From assembly GCF_014642835.1 (NCBI RefSeq), contig NZ_BMJA01000003.1:15682-79681 (forward strand): a DNA stretch of 64,000 nt, in the 5' to 3' direction. The stretch is from Dyella nitratireducens (GTDB lineage Bacteria; Pseudomonadota; Gammaproteobacteria; Xanthomonadales; Rhodanobacteraceae). Below are positions 1-7,071 of the stretch, piece by piece; position 1 is the first letter of the stretch, and each line of letters starts with the position of its first letter. The notes under the pieces are model-generated. The model was not told the DNA's origin and ran no database searches. It worked only from the letters and a program-made list of their open reading frames with translations. Both the position numbers and the translations under genes were made by a program.

Positions 1-30
1 CATGGTGGAACCTCTCGCGAGGTTGCTTCA

Positions 31-69
31 CCCCACCCCAACCCTCCCCTACTACACGTAGGGGAGGGG
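31..69. repeat. REP-like GC-rich hairpin element
   Basis: A 20-nt core (31-50) runs into a perfect 11-bp stem: CCCTCCCCTAC (42-52) pairs with GTAGGGGAGGG (58-68) around a 5-nt loop. The same 20-nt core and stem occur inside the giant PKS gene at 41965-42006, and a diverged copy sits at 42101-42129, so this is a dispersed family and not a lone terminator. Elements of this type are common in extragenic DNA of Xanthomonadales. Confidence 0.75.
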
Positions 70-173
70 ACTGATCTGGCAAGCTGGAAGTTTCCCGGGA
101 CAGCAGTGGGCCTTCGCCGGAATGACGCCGAGGTAAAGACGATGACAGGCTAAGCAATCCCCACGGCGCCATC

Positions 174-187
174 TTGATCGCGATCAA
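174..187. promoter_or_regulatory. FNR/ANR-type palindrome upstream of universal stress gene
   Basis: TTGATCGCGATCAA is a perfect match to the FNR/ANR consensus TTGAT-N4-ATCAA and lies about 130 bases upstream of the universal stress gene start. Universal stress genes are known targets of ANR/FNR in several proteobacteria. The -10 and -35 elements are not clear, so control by oxygen is an inference. Confidence 0.55.
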
Positions 188-317
188 CTCCACATGACGT
201 ATTCGGCGCGATCCATCTACTTGACGATCATCAATATGCGTGCGCCCACGCATTGCATCATGGCCTTCAGCGCACTCGATCCGGTGCGACACGTAAAACC
301 CGCAGGAGGCTACGCCC

Positions 318-812
318 ATGTCCACCATCGCAGCCGAAACCATTTCGGGATCATGCAGCATCTCATCGAAGGCATTGTTCCGTCGCATCCTGCTGCCCAT
401 CGATGGGTCGGAACTGTCATATCGGGCCTTCACCATGGGGCTCGAACTGGCCAGCAACTTCGGCGCCGAAGCGGTCGTTATGCACGTCGTGCCGCCATTC
501 AATGCCATTGCCTACATGACTGAATTCCTGGCCGCTACGGAACTGCGATACAGCCAGCACGCCGTGCAGAGCGCTTCGCGCTACCTGGACAAGGCCAAGG
601 CGCTAGCCAAGGATGTGCAGGTGCAGTGTGAATACCATTTCATGTTTGGCGAGCACCCCCACGAAGCCATCTTGGGTGCTGCCGACGAACACCACTGCGA
701 TCTGATCGTGATGGCCACCCATGGCTGGCATGGCCTGAATCGCCTCGTGTTGGGCAGTGAAACGCAGAAAGTACTGGCACGCAGCCACGTGCCCGTGCTG
801 GTGTGTCGATAG
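318..812 (+). CDS. UspA-family universal stress protein
   Basis: The 164-residue product has a single Usp domain (about residues 22-163), a cytoplasmic nucleotide-binding alpha/beta fold linked to survival under starvation, low oxygen and redox stress. The opening strand RILLPIDGS and the C-terminal ATP-binding signature GWHG...LGS followed by HVPVLV are clear, which favours the ATP-binding subclass. The ATG start is supported by AGGAGG eight bases upstream. The first about 20 residues precede the usual domain start, a short extension. The gene stands alone, with a perfect FNR/ANR-type box 130 bases upstream that suggests induction at low oxygen. Confidence 0.9.
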   Translation: MSTIAAETISGSCSISSKALFRRILLPIDGSELSYRAFTMGLELASNFGAEAVVMHVVPPFNAIAYMTEFLAATELRYSQHAVQSASRYLDKAKALAKDVQVQCEYHFMFGEHPHEAILGAADEHHCDLIVMATHGWHGLNRLVLGSETQKVLARSHVPVLVCR

Positions 813-1087
813 ACAGTGATGCCATGCGTGAACCAGCTCGCGATCGACCTGTTCTTCGAAACATCGACTGCTTGCGGATGTGCCGCACTCACGCCATCGC
901 GCACACATCAAGCCAGCAATCACCTACGTGACACACGCGCTGTATTTGTTACGCTCGGCCCGTCATCGGCGCCGTCTGTTTGCGGGTTACGCCGTTGACC
1001 CTTGCAGCAATGCAGTGAGAAAGCGCGGGCCGCATGGGGCGCAACCCATACGACCCGCTACCACAACCAACTAAGTGAGAGTTGATC

Positions 1088-1408
1088 ATGGGTGTCATGG
1101 ATCATACGGCACGCGCGTGCCCATCAAAACCCTTCTGGCTCATCAACGAGTCCCAGCTGCCACCAGACCCTGAACAGGCCAGGCGGTACATTCAGCTCAT
1201 GAGTATCGCCGGCACGTCGCTGGCGATGTGCGTGATTCGAAATCTCTTGAGATGCGACCGGATCGCCCGCCGAACGAAGCTGGCCCATCGGCCCGCTGAC
1301 GTCGACGCACGGCCACTCAGCCCAACGCAAGTGGAGGGCTTACGCGCCGCGCTGTACTTCCTGCGCTGTTATGGCGATGGGTTGCTGCAAGCGGAGCGGG
1401 ATGGATAA
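1088..1408 (+). CDS. Hypothetical protein, 106 aa
   Basis: No family is recognised. The ATG at 1088 is preceded by GTGAGAG at a workable distance; an in-frame TTG six bases earlier is an alternative. The product has no signal peptide, a short hydrophobic stretch near residues 38-52 (IAGTSLAMCVIRNLL), and is otherwise basic and soluble-looking. It lies between two stress genes on the same strand without an obvious operon link. It could be a small lineage-specific protein; coding is supported mainly by the plausible start and the lack of a competing frame. Confidence 0.45.
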   Translation: MGVMDHTARACPSKPFWLINESQLPPDPEQARRYIQLMSIAGTSLAMCVIRNLLRCDRIARRTKLAHRPADVDARPLSPTQVEGLRAALYFLRCYGDGLLQAERDG

Positions 1409-1580
1409 CTCGCTCGCGTACGCATGATCCCCTTCCGCGGCACACCCACTGGAGATCGGTGTGCCGCATCTGGAGCGAGAGCCGCGGAATCTGGTGCTCG
1501 GGCGGAAAGTAAGATCAATTGAATTAGAGCCACCCTGCCATCACATTGACGGTCATCCCACTGAGCCTGTGAGGTGCCTC

Positions 1581-2006
1581 ATGAAAGCGCATCAATCGTC
1601 TGATCAAGGGACGAAACAGTACGCCGTGACGCACACGGACAGCGAATGGCGAAAACTTCTAACGCCCGAACAATACGCAGTATTACGAGGCCACGGGACC
1701 GAACGTCCCGGCAGCTGTGCCTTACTGTATGAAAAGCGCCCTGGCGCTTTCGTCTGCGCGGGCTGCGGCCAGCCGTTGTTTACATCGCACACGAAATTCG
1801 AAAGCGGTACGGGTTGGCCAAGTTTCGACACTCCGGTGGAAGGTGCCATCGAAACATCTGACGACGACAGCTTCAGCATGCATCGCACAGAGGTCCACTG
1901 CAGTCGCTGTGGCGGGCATTTGGGGCACGTCTTCCCCGATGGACCACCTCCGTCGGGCTTGCGCTACTGCATGAATGGCGTGGCGATGAACTTCGTATCA
2001 GATTGA
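1581..2006 (+). CDS. msrB: Peptide-methionine (R)-S-oxide reductase MsrB
   Basis: MsrB reduces methionine-R-sulfoxide in proteins back to methionine and acts in the cytoplasm with thioredoxin. The 141-residue product covers the whole SelR domain. Two zinc-binding CxxC pairs are visible (C59/C62 and C107/C110), and the catalytic cysteine is C130 in RYCMN. The motif GTGWPSF (about 76-82) and GGHLGHVFPDG (111-121) are family signatures. The ATG at 1581 is chosen because it has GTGAGGTG upstream and gives the family's normal length; the frame is open back to 1461 but that region looks non-coding. MetNGVAM in place of the more usual NSxSL after the catalytic cysteine is a minor variation. Confidence 0.92.
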   Translation: MKAHQSSDQGTKQYAVTHTDSEWRKLLTPEQYAVLRGHGTERPGSCALLYEKRPGAFVCAGCGQPLFTSHTKFESGTGWPSFDTPVEGAIETSDDDSFSMHRTEVHCSRCGGHLGHVFPDGPPPSGLRYCMNGVAMNFVSD

Positions 2007-2106
2007 AGCAAGGCCTGGTGTTTGTCCTCGATAACACGCTCTAATCACGCCACCTGGCGCGCAGAGAGCGACGACCCGATCTGCCACGGACCCAGAACAC
2101 TTGCGA

Positions 2107-2802
2107 CTAGGCTGCTGTCACTAGCAGTCCGCGCTGCACCGCCGGCCGTGCGAGTCCACGGTCGAGCCAAGTACGTACATGAAGAAAACGGTCGAAACCG
2201 ACGAGTTCGCGAGCTTCGTAAAAGCCGATCAGGTTGCGCACCCAGCCGATCAATGAAATATCAGCAATGCTGTAATCCGTTCCCATCACCCAATCCCGGC
2301 CTGCAAGGCGGCCATCGAGAACACCGAGTAGGCGTGCTGATTCGATCGCATAGCGTTCCAGCGGTCGCTTGTCTTCATAAGCCTTGCCGGCAAATTTATT
2401 GAAGAAGCCAACCTGGCCGAACATCGGCCCGACGCCGCCCATCTGCCACATCACCCACTGGATCGTTTCATACCGTGTGTTGGGATCGGTGGAGAGGAAT
2501 TGCCCCGTCTTGTCTGCCAGATAGATCAGGATCGCTCCCGATTCAAACAACGCCAGAGGCCGGCCGCTCGGGCCATCGGGATCGTAGATCGCCGGAATCT
2601 TGCCATTCGGGTTGAGCGCGACGTAAGCAGGATCACGGTTCTCGTTCGCCATGATGTCGATGCGGTGCGGCTCGTACGCTAGGCCAGTTTCCTCAAGCAT
2701 GATGCCGATCTTCACCCCGTTGGGCGTAGGCAGTGAAAAGAGCTGAAGCCGGTCGGGGTACTGCGCCGGCCAGCGCGTAAAAATGGGGTGAGTGATAGTC
2801 AC
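2107..2802 (-). CDS. Glutathione S-transferase, Nu-class-like (YghU/YfcG type)
   Basis: A cytosolic GST of 231 residues with an N-terminal thioredoxin fold (about 15-100) and an all-alpha C-terminal domain (about 105-225). The segment SLPTPNGVKIGIMLEE matches the TPNGxK motif of YghU/YfcG-type enzymes, whose Thr and Asn contact glutathione thiols and which act as disulfide-bond reductases or peroxidases. LNPNGKIPAI and ESGAILIYLA are the usual glutathione-site motifs. The start is the GTG at 2802, since a perfect AGGAGG lies six bases upstream; the frame extends 15 codons further without a ribosome site. It reads toward msrB, tail to tail. Confidence 0.88.
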   Translation of the reverse strand: MTITHPIFTRWPAQYPDRLQLFSLPTPNGVKIGIMLEETGLAYEPHRIDIMANENRDPAYVALNPNGKIPAIYDPDGPSGRPLALFESGAILIYLADKTGQFLSTDPNTRYETIQWVMWQMGGVGPMFGQVGFFNKFAGKAYEDKRPLERYAIESARLLGVLDGRLAGRDWVMGTDYSIADISLIGWVRNLIGFYEARELVGFDRFLHVRTWLDRGLARPAVQRGLLVTAA

Positions 2803-2949
2803 TTTATTCCTCCTGGGTTCGTCGGCTTGTACACAAGACCAGGTCATATTCGCAAGAATTCTTTCTGGTTAGCCCATGGCTTTGGCACTACGGTCGCGTC
2901 GACCTTATCTTCAGTATCCTCGGATGAGGTCGACGCGGCCGCATGCGGT

Positions 2950-3495
2950 TCAGATCGTCCCCGCCGGCGCAACGGCGGGGAAGTCTTTCTCCGGATCGAA
3001 CACGTTGTTGAAGAAGTTCGTCAGGGAGTACATGGCCACCAGTGCGACGATCTCGATGACGTTCGCTTCCGAGTAGCCGGCATCGCGCACGGCCTTCAGA
3101 TCGGCGTCGCTGACCTGGCCGCGGGTCTCGATGACCTTTCGCGCAAATTTGACGGCGGCGTCCCGCTTCGGATCAGTAGCCTGACCCTTCCGCGCAAGAA
3201 TGATTTCATTGGCGGGCAGCTTCGCCATATGCTCGGCCGTAAAGCTGTGAACCGTCAGACAGTAGTTACAGCCATTCACTTCAGACACGGCGAGCCCGAT
3301 GCTGTCACGCGTCTTGACGTCGAGCGATTTGCTCAGCGCTCCGAGTAGAGCGGCCCATGCGTTGAACGCAATCGGGCTTTGCGCGAAGGTCGCCATCATG
3401 TTGGGAGTGAACCCGATATTCTTCGTGAACGCCTGGAGCGTCGGCTTCGAATCGGCCGGCACCTGGTCCGGCTGTACAGAGATAGTTCTTGTCAT
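2950..3495 (-). CDS. AhpD-like / carboxymuconolactone decarboxylase family protein
   Basis: The 181-residue product belongs to the peroxidase-related AhpD/CMD alpha-helical family. The active-site signature is EVNGCNYCLTVH, with C76 and C79 as the redox pair and H83 as proton relay, as in AhpD. Such proteins recycle peroxiredoxins or reduce peroxides directly. The ATG at 3495 has AAGGAAC upstream; the 47 in-frame codons before it look non-coding. It follows the nitroreductase gene on the same strand with 180 bases between, so the two probably form an operon. The same order recurs at 9673-10422, where this gene is reduced to a remnant. Confidence 0.85.
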   Translation of the reverse strand: MTRTISVQPDQVPADSKPTLQAFTKNIGFTPNMMATFAQSPIAFNAWAALLGALSKSLDVKTRDSIGLAVSEVNGCNYCLTVHSFTAEHMAKLPANEIILARKGQATDPKRDAAVKFARKVIETRGQVSDADLKAVRDAGYSEANVIEIVALVAMYSLTNFFNNVFDPEKDFPAVAPAGTI

Positions 3496-3564
3496 CACAG
3501 TGTTCCTTAAGTTGGTTGTTTCATTGAGAGGAAAACGCCTGCGCGGGCGCAGCTCTTCGGATGA

Positions 3565-3590
3565 CTTCGCACCCAAGCGTTGGGGCGAAG
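3565..3590. other. Hairpin between nitroreductase and ahpD-like genes
   Basis: CTTCG at 3565-3569 pairs with CGAAG at 3586-3590, and CCCAA with TTGGG above it, with one small asymmetric bulge. There is no U-tract on either strand, so this looks like a processing or stability hairpin inside the operon, not a simple terminator. Confidence 0.35.
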
Positions 3591-3675
3591 CGGTTCTTGC
3601 TTTCGAGTAGTACGTGCCTTGCGGCTTCGCCGACATTAACGGCCGGTGTGGCGAGGTCGCTTCGTGACGGCGTGC

Positions 3676-4290
3676 TTAGACGAAATCCAGCACATCGGTA
3701 ACGGGGCGGCGTGGCTTCTGCGCCCAATTGCCCTGGCGCTCTGCTCCGATCGACAACAGCATGACCGGCACTTCGTCCGCGGCGAGCTCGAATTCACGGT
3801 GCACGGCGTCTGCATCGAATCCGATCATCGGCGTCGAACCAAGGCCAAGCGAGCGAGCCGCATAGATCATGGCCGCAGCGCCAAAAGTGCCGGTACGTAC
3901 CGCTTCGTCACGCTGACGCTGCGGGTATGCCATGTACAAATCACGCGCAGGGATTTCCCATTCCGGCACCATCGTTGCCGGCATGACGCCCGCCGCCACC
4001 AACGGCGCCAGGCGATCCGGTATGACGCTGGAATCGGCCAATTGGCCGCAGACAATGAAAGTGACCGCCGCTTCGGTGATCGCCGGCTGGTTCCAGGCGA
4101 TCGGGCTTAGCCGCGCCTTGGCCTCCGGCGTGCGCACGGCGATGAAGCGCCAGTTTTGCAAGTGAAAAGATGTTGGCGCGCTGGTGCCGATTCGCACCAG
4201 ATCGCGGATCTGCTCGTCACTCAATGTAGCGGCAGGATCGTAGTACTTCGCAGCGCTGCGGCTGAGGATGCATTCGATGACGGCGTTGGT
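3676..4290 (-). repeat. Inverted-duplicate nitroreductase segment, copy 1
   Basis: This segment is nearly identical in nucleotides to 9676-10290 but on the opposite strand, about 5.4 kb away. Similarity breaks at the 5' end of the gene (position 4290), where upstream sequences differ completely. The pair could recombine and invert the intervening DNA. Confidence 0.8.
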
Positions 4291-4311
4291 CTTGCTTGTT
4301 TCGTTGCTCAT
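3676..4311 (-). CDS. NADPH-dependent nitroreductase, copy 1
   Basis: An FMN-dependent nitroreductase-fold enzyme of 211 residues that would reduce nitro compounds or quinones in the cytoplasm. Family features are the opening SRSAAKYYDP, the flavin-contacting TSAPTSFHLQNWRFIAV (about residues 40-56) and GAAAMIYAARSLGLGSTPM near the C-terminus, close to NfsA/NfsB-like YdjA/YodC relatives. It is about 96% identical to the protein at 9673-10290 (eight differences over 204 residues by eye). The ATG at 4311 is chosen from the alignment with that copy; its ribosome site is weak. The frame is open to 4527 and carries a fragment of an unrelated family, so a longer fusion could also be made. Confidence 0.85.
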   Translation of the reverse strand: MSNETSKTNAVIECILSRSAAKYYDPAATLSDEQIRDLVRIGTSAPTSFHLQNWRFIAVRTPEAKARLSPIAWNQPAITEAAVTFIVCGQLADSSVIPDRLAPLVAAGVMPATMVPEWEIPARDLYMAYPQRQRDEAVRTGTFGAAAMIYAARSLGLGSTPMIGFDADAVHREFELAADEVPVMLLSIGAERQGNWAQKPRRPVTDVLDFV

Positions 4312-4527
4312 GATTAATCCCAGGATTGGAAGATAGATGTGTGTACCCGCGTGGTTTCGTCCCATGCAGACGTCGCAACCAACCTTTGCGTTGACCAACA
4401 GCTCGAGGTAGCCGAGAGCGGCGTATATGTTCGGGACACGGCCACCAGCGAGCTTTTTGGCTCGCGCATAGACATTGGCAGTAGCGCCAGTGGCTGACTC
4501 GATGGTGGAAATGTCGATACGGCTCAT
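4312..4527 (-). pseudogene. Truncated carboxymuconolactone decarboxylase-family N-terminus
   Basis: In frame with and directly upstream of nitroreductase copy 1 lies a coding-like segment starting at an ATG (4527) with AAAGGG in front. Its first about 41 residues (MSRIDIST...GRVPNIYAALGYLE) match the N-terminus of CMD/AhpD-type proteins, which would normally run on for another 130-150 residues. After that the sequence no longer resembles the family, and it runs into the nitroreductase start. The simplest reading is a deletion or rearrangement that removed most of a CMD gene and left its promoter and start feeding the nitroreductase. A translated fusion of 283 residues is possible. Confidence 0.5.
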
Positions 4528-4625
4528 GCTGTGGCCCTTTCATCAGGTGGTTTTGATAGGTCGCCACGTTAGGCCTGGCCGATACCGCTTTCGAGACTGC
4601 CCTTGCTCAATAAAATGCTCGAAAG

Positions 4626-4646
4626 GATCATGAGAACGAGATGATC
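4626..4646. promoter_or_regulatory. Operator-like inverted repeat upstream of nitroreductase operon
   Basis: GATCAT (4626-4631) and ATGATC (4641-4646) form a 6-bp inverted repeat with nine bases between. It lies about 100 bases upstream of the first ATG of the nitroreductase-ahpD unit and downstream of the AraC regulator gene. No regulator can be assigned. Confidence 0.3.
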
Positions 4647-4677
4647 TATTCCTTACACATCACGGTATGACGCATGT

Positions 4678-4692
4678 GATCTCGTCGAGATC
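4678..4692. promoter_or_regulatory. Perfect 15-bp palindrome in nitroreductase promoter region
   Basis: GATCTCG-T-CGAGATC is a perfect inverted repeat, close to a second inverted repeat at 4626-4646. Both lie in the non-coding gap between the AraC gene stop and the nitroreductase unit. It is a plausible operator, but its binding protein is unknown. Confidence 0.35.
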
Positions 4693-4785
4693 AAGGCTTG
4701 TGCATTCACGGGAATAGACTGGCGGGCCGCGGATCACCAGCACGAACGAAAGGTCGCCTCGTCGGCGCGTCCCGCGTTGCTTTAC

Positions 4786-5757
4786 TCAGGCCGTCACGCC
4801 GAGTGGCTCGCTGCCGCGAGCCAAGCGACGCCATTGCCCCGGGGTCATTCCCATGTTGTCGGTGAACGCACGCCGAAAGGCTGCCACGGATCGATACCCA
4901 ACTGTGTCGGCCACGACTTCGGTAGTCATCGCTGGCTTTTTCAGTTCGTTGGCTGCCAAGCTCATCCGAATATCGGTCAATAGTTCCACGGCCGAGCGTC
5001 CGAGCTTGTCTTGAAAATGCCGCACGAAGGTGGCACGCGACATGCTGCACAAATCTGCCAGATCAGGCAGGGTCCAGGCTCTAGCCGGGTCGGCGAACAT
5101 GGCTGAAACGGCGGGCGCCAACCGCGGATGACCGGCAAGTGATAACAAGCTCGTCGGTACTTGTTCCGATTCGCTCGCCGCACGAAGCGCTAGTGCGAAC
5201 AATGCCGAGCTAAGTGAGTTGAAGATCGCCTGCCCTCCGGGCTTGTCACCTGCAGATTCCAGGCGCATCAGCGCCACAAGGCTGGCCAGATGGATGGAAG
5301 CAGACCCTACGCGTTCTTCGCCACTGTCTGTGGCTCGTACCATTAGAGTCTTGGGTAGATAGTTACGAATCAGCCGATCATGAGGTGGTTCGATGAAAAA
5401 CCGCCCACACAACATGTCCAGGCTCTCACCCCGCCCATCATTTTCGCTCAACCTCCAGCCGGAAGAACCCTGGTGGTTGTAGGTGCGGCTCGGCGTATGT
5501 CCGCTGCCATCGTGCAGCATGTGCGCGGCTCCATGCGGCAGCAAAACGATATCCCCTCCCAGCAGTTCCGTGGTCATCCCCGTCACCGGATCTTCAATGA
5601 TGGCCCGGCCCTGGAGAATGACGTGATAGGGAATCTCGTGCGCGGCGGATTCGGGCCAGACCACACGCCATGGCGCGCCATAGACGCAGCGAACCTCCAG
5701 CTGACCCGTGACGGTGATCATTCGCAAAAGCTGGCTCAGCCAATCGACTTGGTGCAT
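4786..5757 (-). CDS. AraC-family transcriptional regulator with cupin_6 sensor domain
   Basis: The 323-residue protein has an N-terminal cupin-type sensor (about residues 8-195, including LLGGDIVLLPHGAAHML) and a C-terminal pair of helix-turn-helix motifs (about 215-313) ending in the AraC signature VAFRRAFTDNMGMTPGQWRRLARG. This architecture is usual in regulators of small detoxification operons, in which a phenolic or aldehyde signal is sensed. It is on the same strand as the downstream nitroreductase-ahpD unit (258 bases away), whose promoter region carries two palindromes, so that operon is its most likely target. The ribosome site in front of the ATG is weak. Confidence 0.87.
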   Translation of the reverse strand: MHQVDWLSQLLRMITVTGQLEVRCVYGAPWRVVWPESAAHEIPYHVILQGRAIIEDPVTGMTTELLGGDIVLLPHGAAHMLHDGSGHTPSRTYNHQGSSGWRLSENDGRGESLDMLCGRFFIEPPHDRLIRNYLPKTLMVRATDSGEERVGSASIHLASLVALMRLESAGDKPGGQAIFNSLSSALFALALRAASESEQVPTSLLSLAGHPRLAPAVSAMFADPARAWTLPDLADLCSMSRATFVRHFQDKLGRSAVELLTDIRMSLAANELKKPAMTTEVVADTVGYRSVAAFRRAFTDNMGMTPGQWRRLARGSEPLGVTA

Positions 5758-5811
5758 AAGAAATGAACCCGCACTTCACAAGCGAGCGAAAAATCAGGAG
5801 CTCCGCGACAT

Positions 5812-6267
5812 TCAATGGCGTGAGCTTGGCGGACGCTTCATGCTCAAAAGCTCGGTCACATCACGTCGATCAACGGCGGATGAAACCGCCATGGTCAGCC
5901 ACTTCCCGTCAGGGTAGGTCGGCGCGTCGTCGTAGCGCTTGACCAACTGTGGACGCCAGACATGGCGCCGCTCTTCAAACTTCTCTCGTTCTGCGCCCCC
6001 CAGAACCACCAGGACCGAGAGCTGCCTGTATTCCGGCAAAAGCGTGCAGAACGCCCTGGTCTTCTTGTAGCGCAAAGACCAGCCGCGCTTCTTGCCGCCA
6101 TAGAGCCAATCTGGCGAGAAAACGCCGGGGTAGAACGCCTCTATCCAGTTTTGCAGCGCTATCCAATGCGCGAACGCCTTCGCCCCGATCCAGCCGCGGA
6201 CGGCGCTGTCATCGGGTGGTGCTGATTTGTCAGTGATTCTGTCGCCGATCTGGAGGGATTGTTCCAT
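5812..6267 (-). CDS. DUF3788-like protein
   Basis: This 151-residue protein fits the DUF3788 pattern: FSPDWLYGGKKRGWSLRYKKTRAFCTLLPEYRQLSVLVVLG in its centre is the family core (tryptophan-rich strand, basic turn, then a hydrophobic strand). No enzymatic motif is known for the family and no catalytic residues can be named. It has no signal peptide or membrane segment. It lies 54 bases upstream of the AraC gene on the same strand, so the two may be co-transcribed. The function is unknown. Confidence 0.7.
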   Translation of the reverse strand: MEQSLQIGDRITDKSAPPDDSAVRGWIGAKAFAHWIALQNWIEAFYPGVFSPDWLYGGKKRGWSLRYKKTRAFCTLLPEYRQLSVLVVLGGAEREKFEERRHVWRPQLVKRYDDAPTYPDGKWLTMAVSSAVDRRDVTELLSMKRPPSSRH

Positions 6268-6404
6268 GTCGCTTTCTTTACACCTCGACCTTTACGCGTG
6301 AGCTTTGGAAGGCGTCGCTGGCCATACCTTGTTCCCACACAAATGATGTATTGATCCCTGCGGCGGATGCCTTTGTGTCATCGATGCGCTGAGGCATGGA
6401 GAAC

Positions 6405-6821
6405 TTATTTTTCCGGGGTGGTCAGCGCCGCGTCATGGCTGTCGACAACGAACACGGCGAGCAATTTTGCCGGTTCACTCTTGCTTGCATTACGGCTGAT
6501 GCGATGAACGGCACCAGGCTCCTCGTGGAACGATTGCCCGGCCGTATAGATGTGCGCGGGCTCGCCGTCCACTTGGCTTTCGATCGCGCCCGAAACGACA
6601 TAGGCATAGATGAAAGCCGACTTCGCGTGTCTGTGCGGCGACGAGGCGCCTCCTGGCGGGTACAGCACTTCGACGGCGACGAGAGACTTGCCGGGGATAT
6701 TGGTGATGGTATGTGAAAAGTTCGGGACGACCGATTCGGTGGGCGCTTGCGCCAGAGTCGCCGTGGCCAGGAGCAAAATCGCGATACCCAGCAAGCCCGA
6801 ACAAAATGTCTTGTTGCTCAT
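6405..6821 (-). CDS. Secreted cupin-domain protein
   Basis: The 138-residue product begins with a clear Sec signal peptide (hydrophobic residues 9-22, likely cleavage after AQA at 26), so the mature domain is periplasmic. The rest is a single cupin barrel: PHRHAKSAFIYAYVVSGAI holds the first metal-binding histidines and GQSFHEEPGAVHRISRN the second motif. Such proteins often bind metal and a small ligand or act as simple dioxygenase or isomerase-like enzymes; the substrate cannot be read. The ATG at 6821 has AGGAG seven bases upstream. It stands between DUF3788 and a MocR regulator, all on the minus strand, but gaps of 137 and 250 bases suggest separate transcription. Confidence 0.82.
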   Translation of the reverse strand: MSNKTFCSGLLGIAILLLATATLAQAPTESVVPNFSHTITNIPGKSLVAVEVLYPPGGASSPHRHAKSAFIYAYVVSGAIESQVDGEPAHIYTAGQSFHEEPGAVHRISRNASKSEPAKLLAVFVVDSHDAALTTPEK

Positions 6822-7071
6822 GGAGGGCTCCTAATTTCAGCAGCCATGTTCCGCTGGCAGGGGCGCGGAAAAAAGAACCAAGAATGACAATCTTGGATGT
6901 ACCAGGATTGGCGGCTTCCGCGCTCCGCATCACGACCGGCCGGTCAGCGCGCAATTTCTTCGCCCGCGCCGGCAACCAGTCATCGAATGGAGATTCAGCA
7001 CGCAAGGAAATCAACCAGACGCATGGGCTCGTTCCATGCGGGGCCACTCTTCTAGGCCACGCTGCGAAACG

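Larger units (their letters stand above)
1..317. other. Intergenic region upstream of the universal stress gene
   Basis: No convincing gene is seen here; the short frames present are shadows. The stretch holds a REP-like hairpin (31-69), a second fragment typical of proteobacterial extragenic repeats around 112-128 (TTCGCCGGAATGACG), and a perfect 14-bp FNR/ANR-type palindrome (174-187). The ribosome binding site of the next gene, AGGAGG, lies at 304-309. Confidence 0.6.

Noticed and set aside
6490-7047. 185-codon minus-strand frame between cupin and MocR genes
   Set aside because: Most of it overlaps the well-supported cupin gene in another frame; the free 5' part (about 6837-7047) has no recognisable domain or ribosome site.
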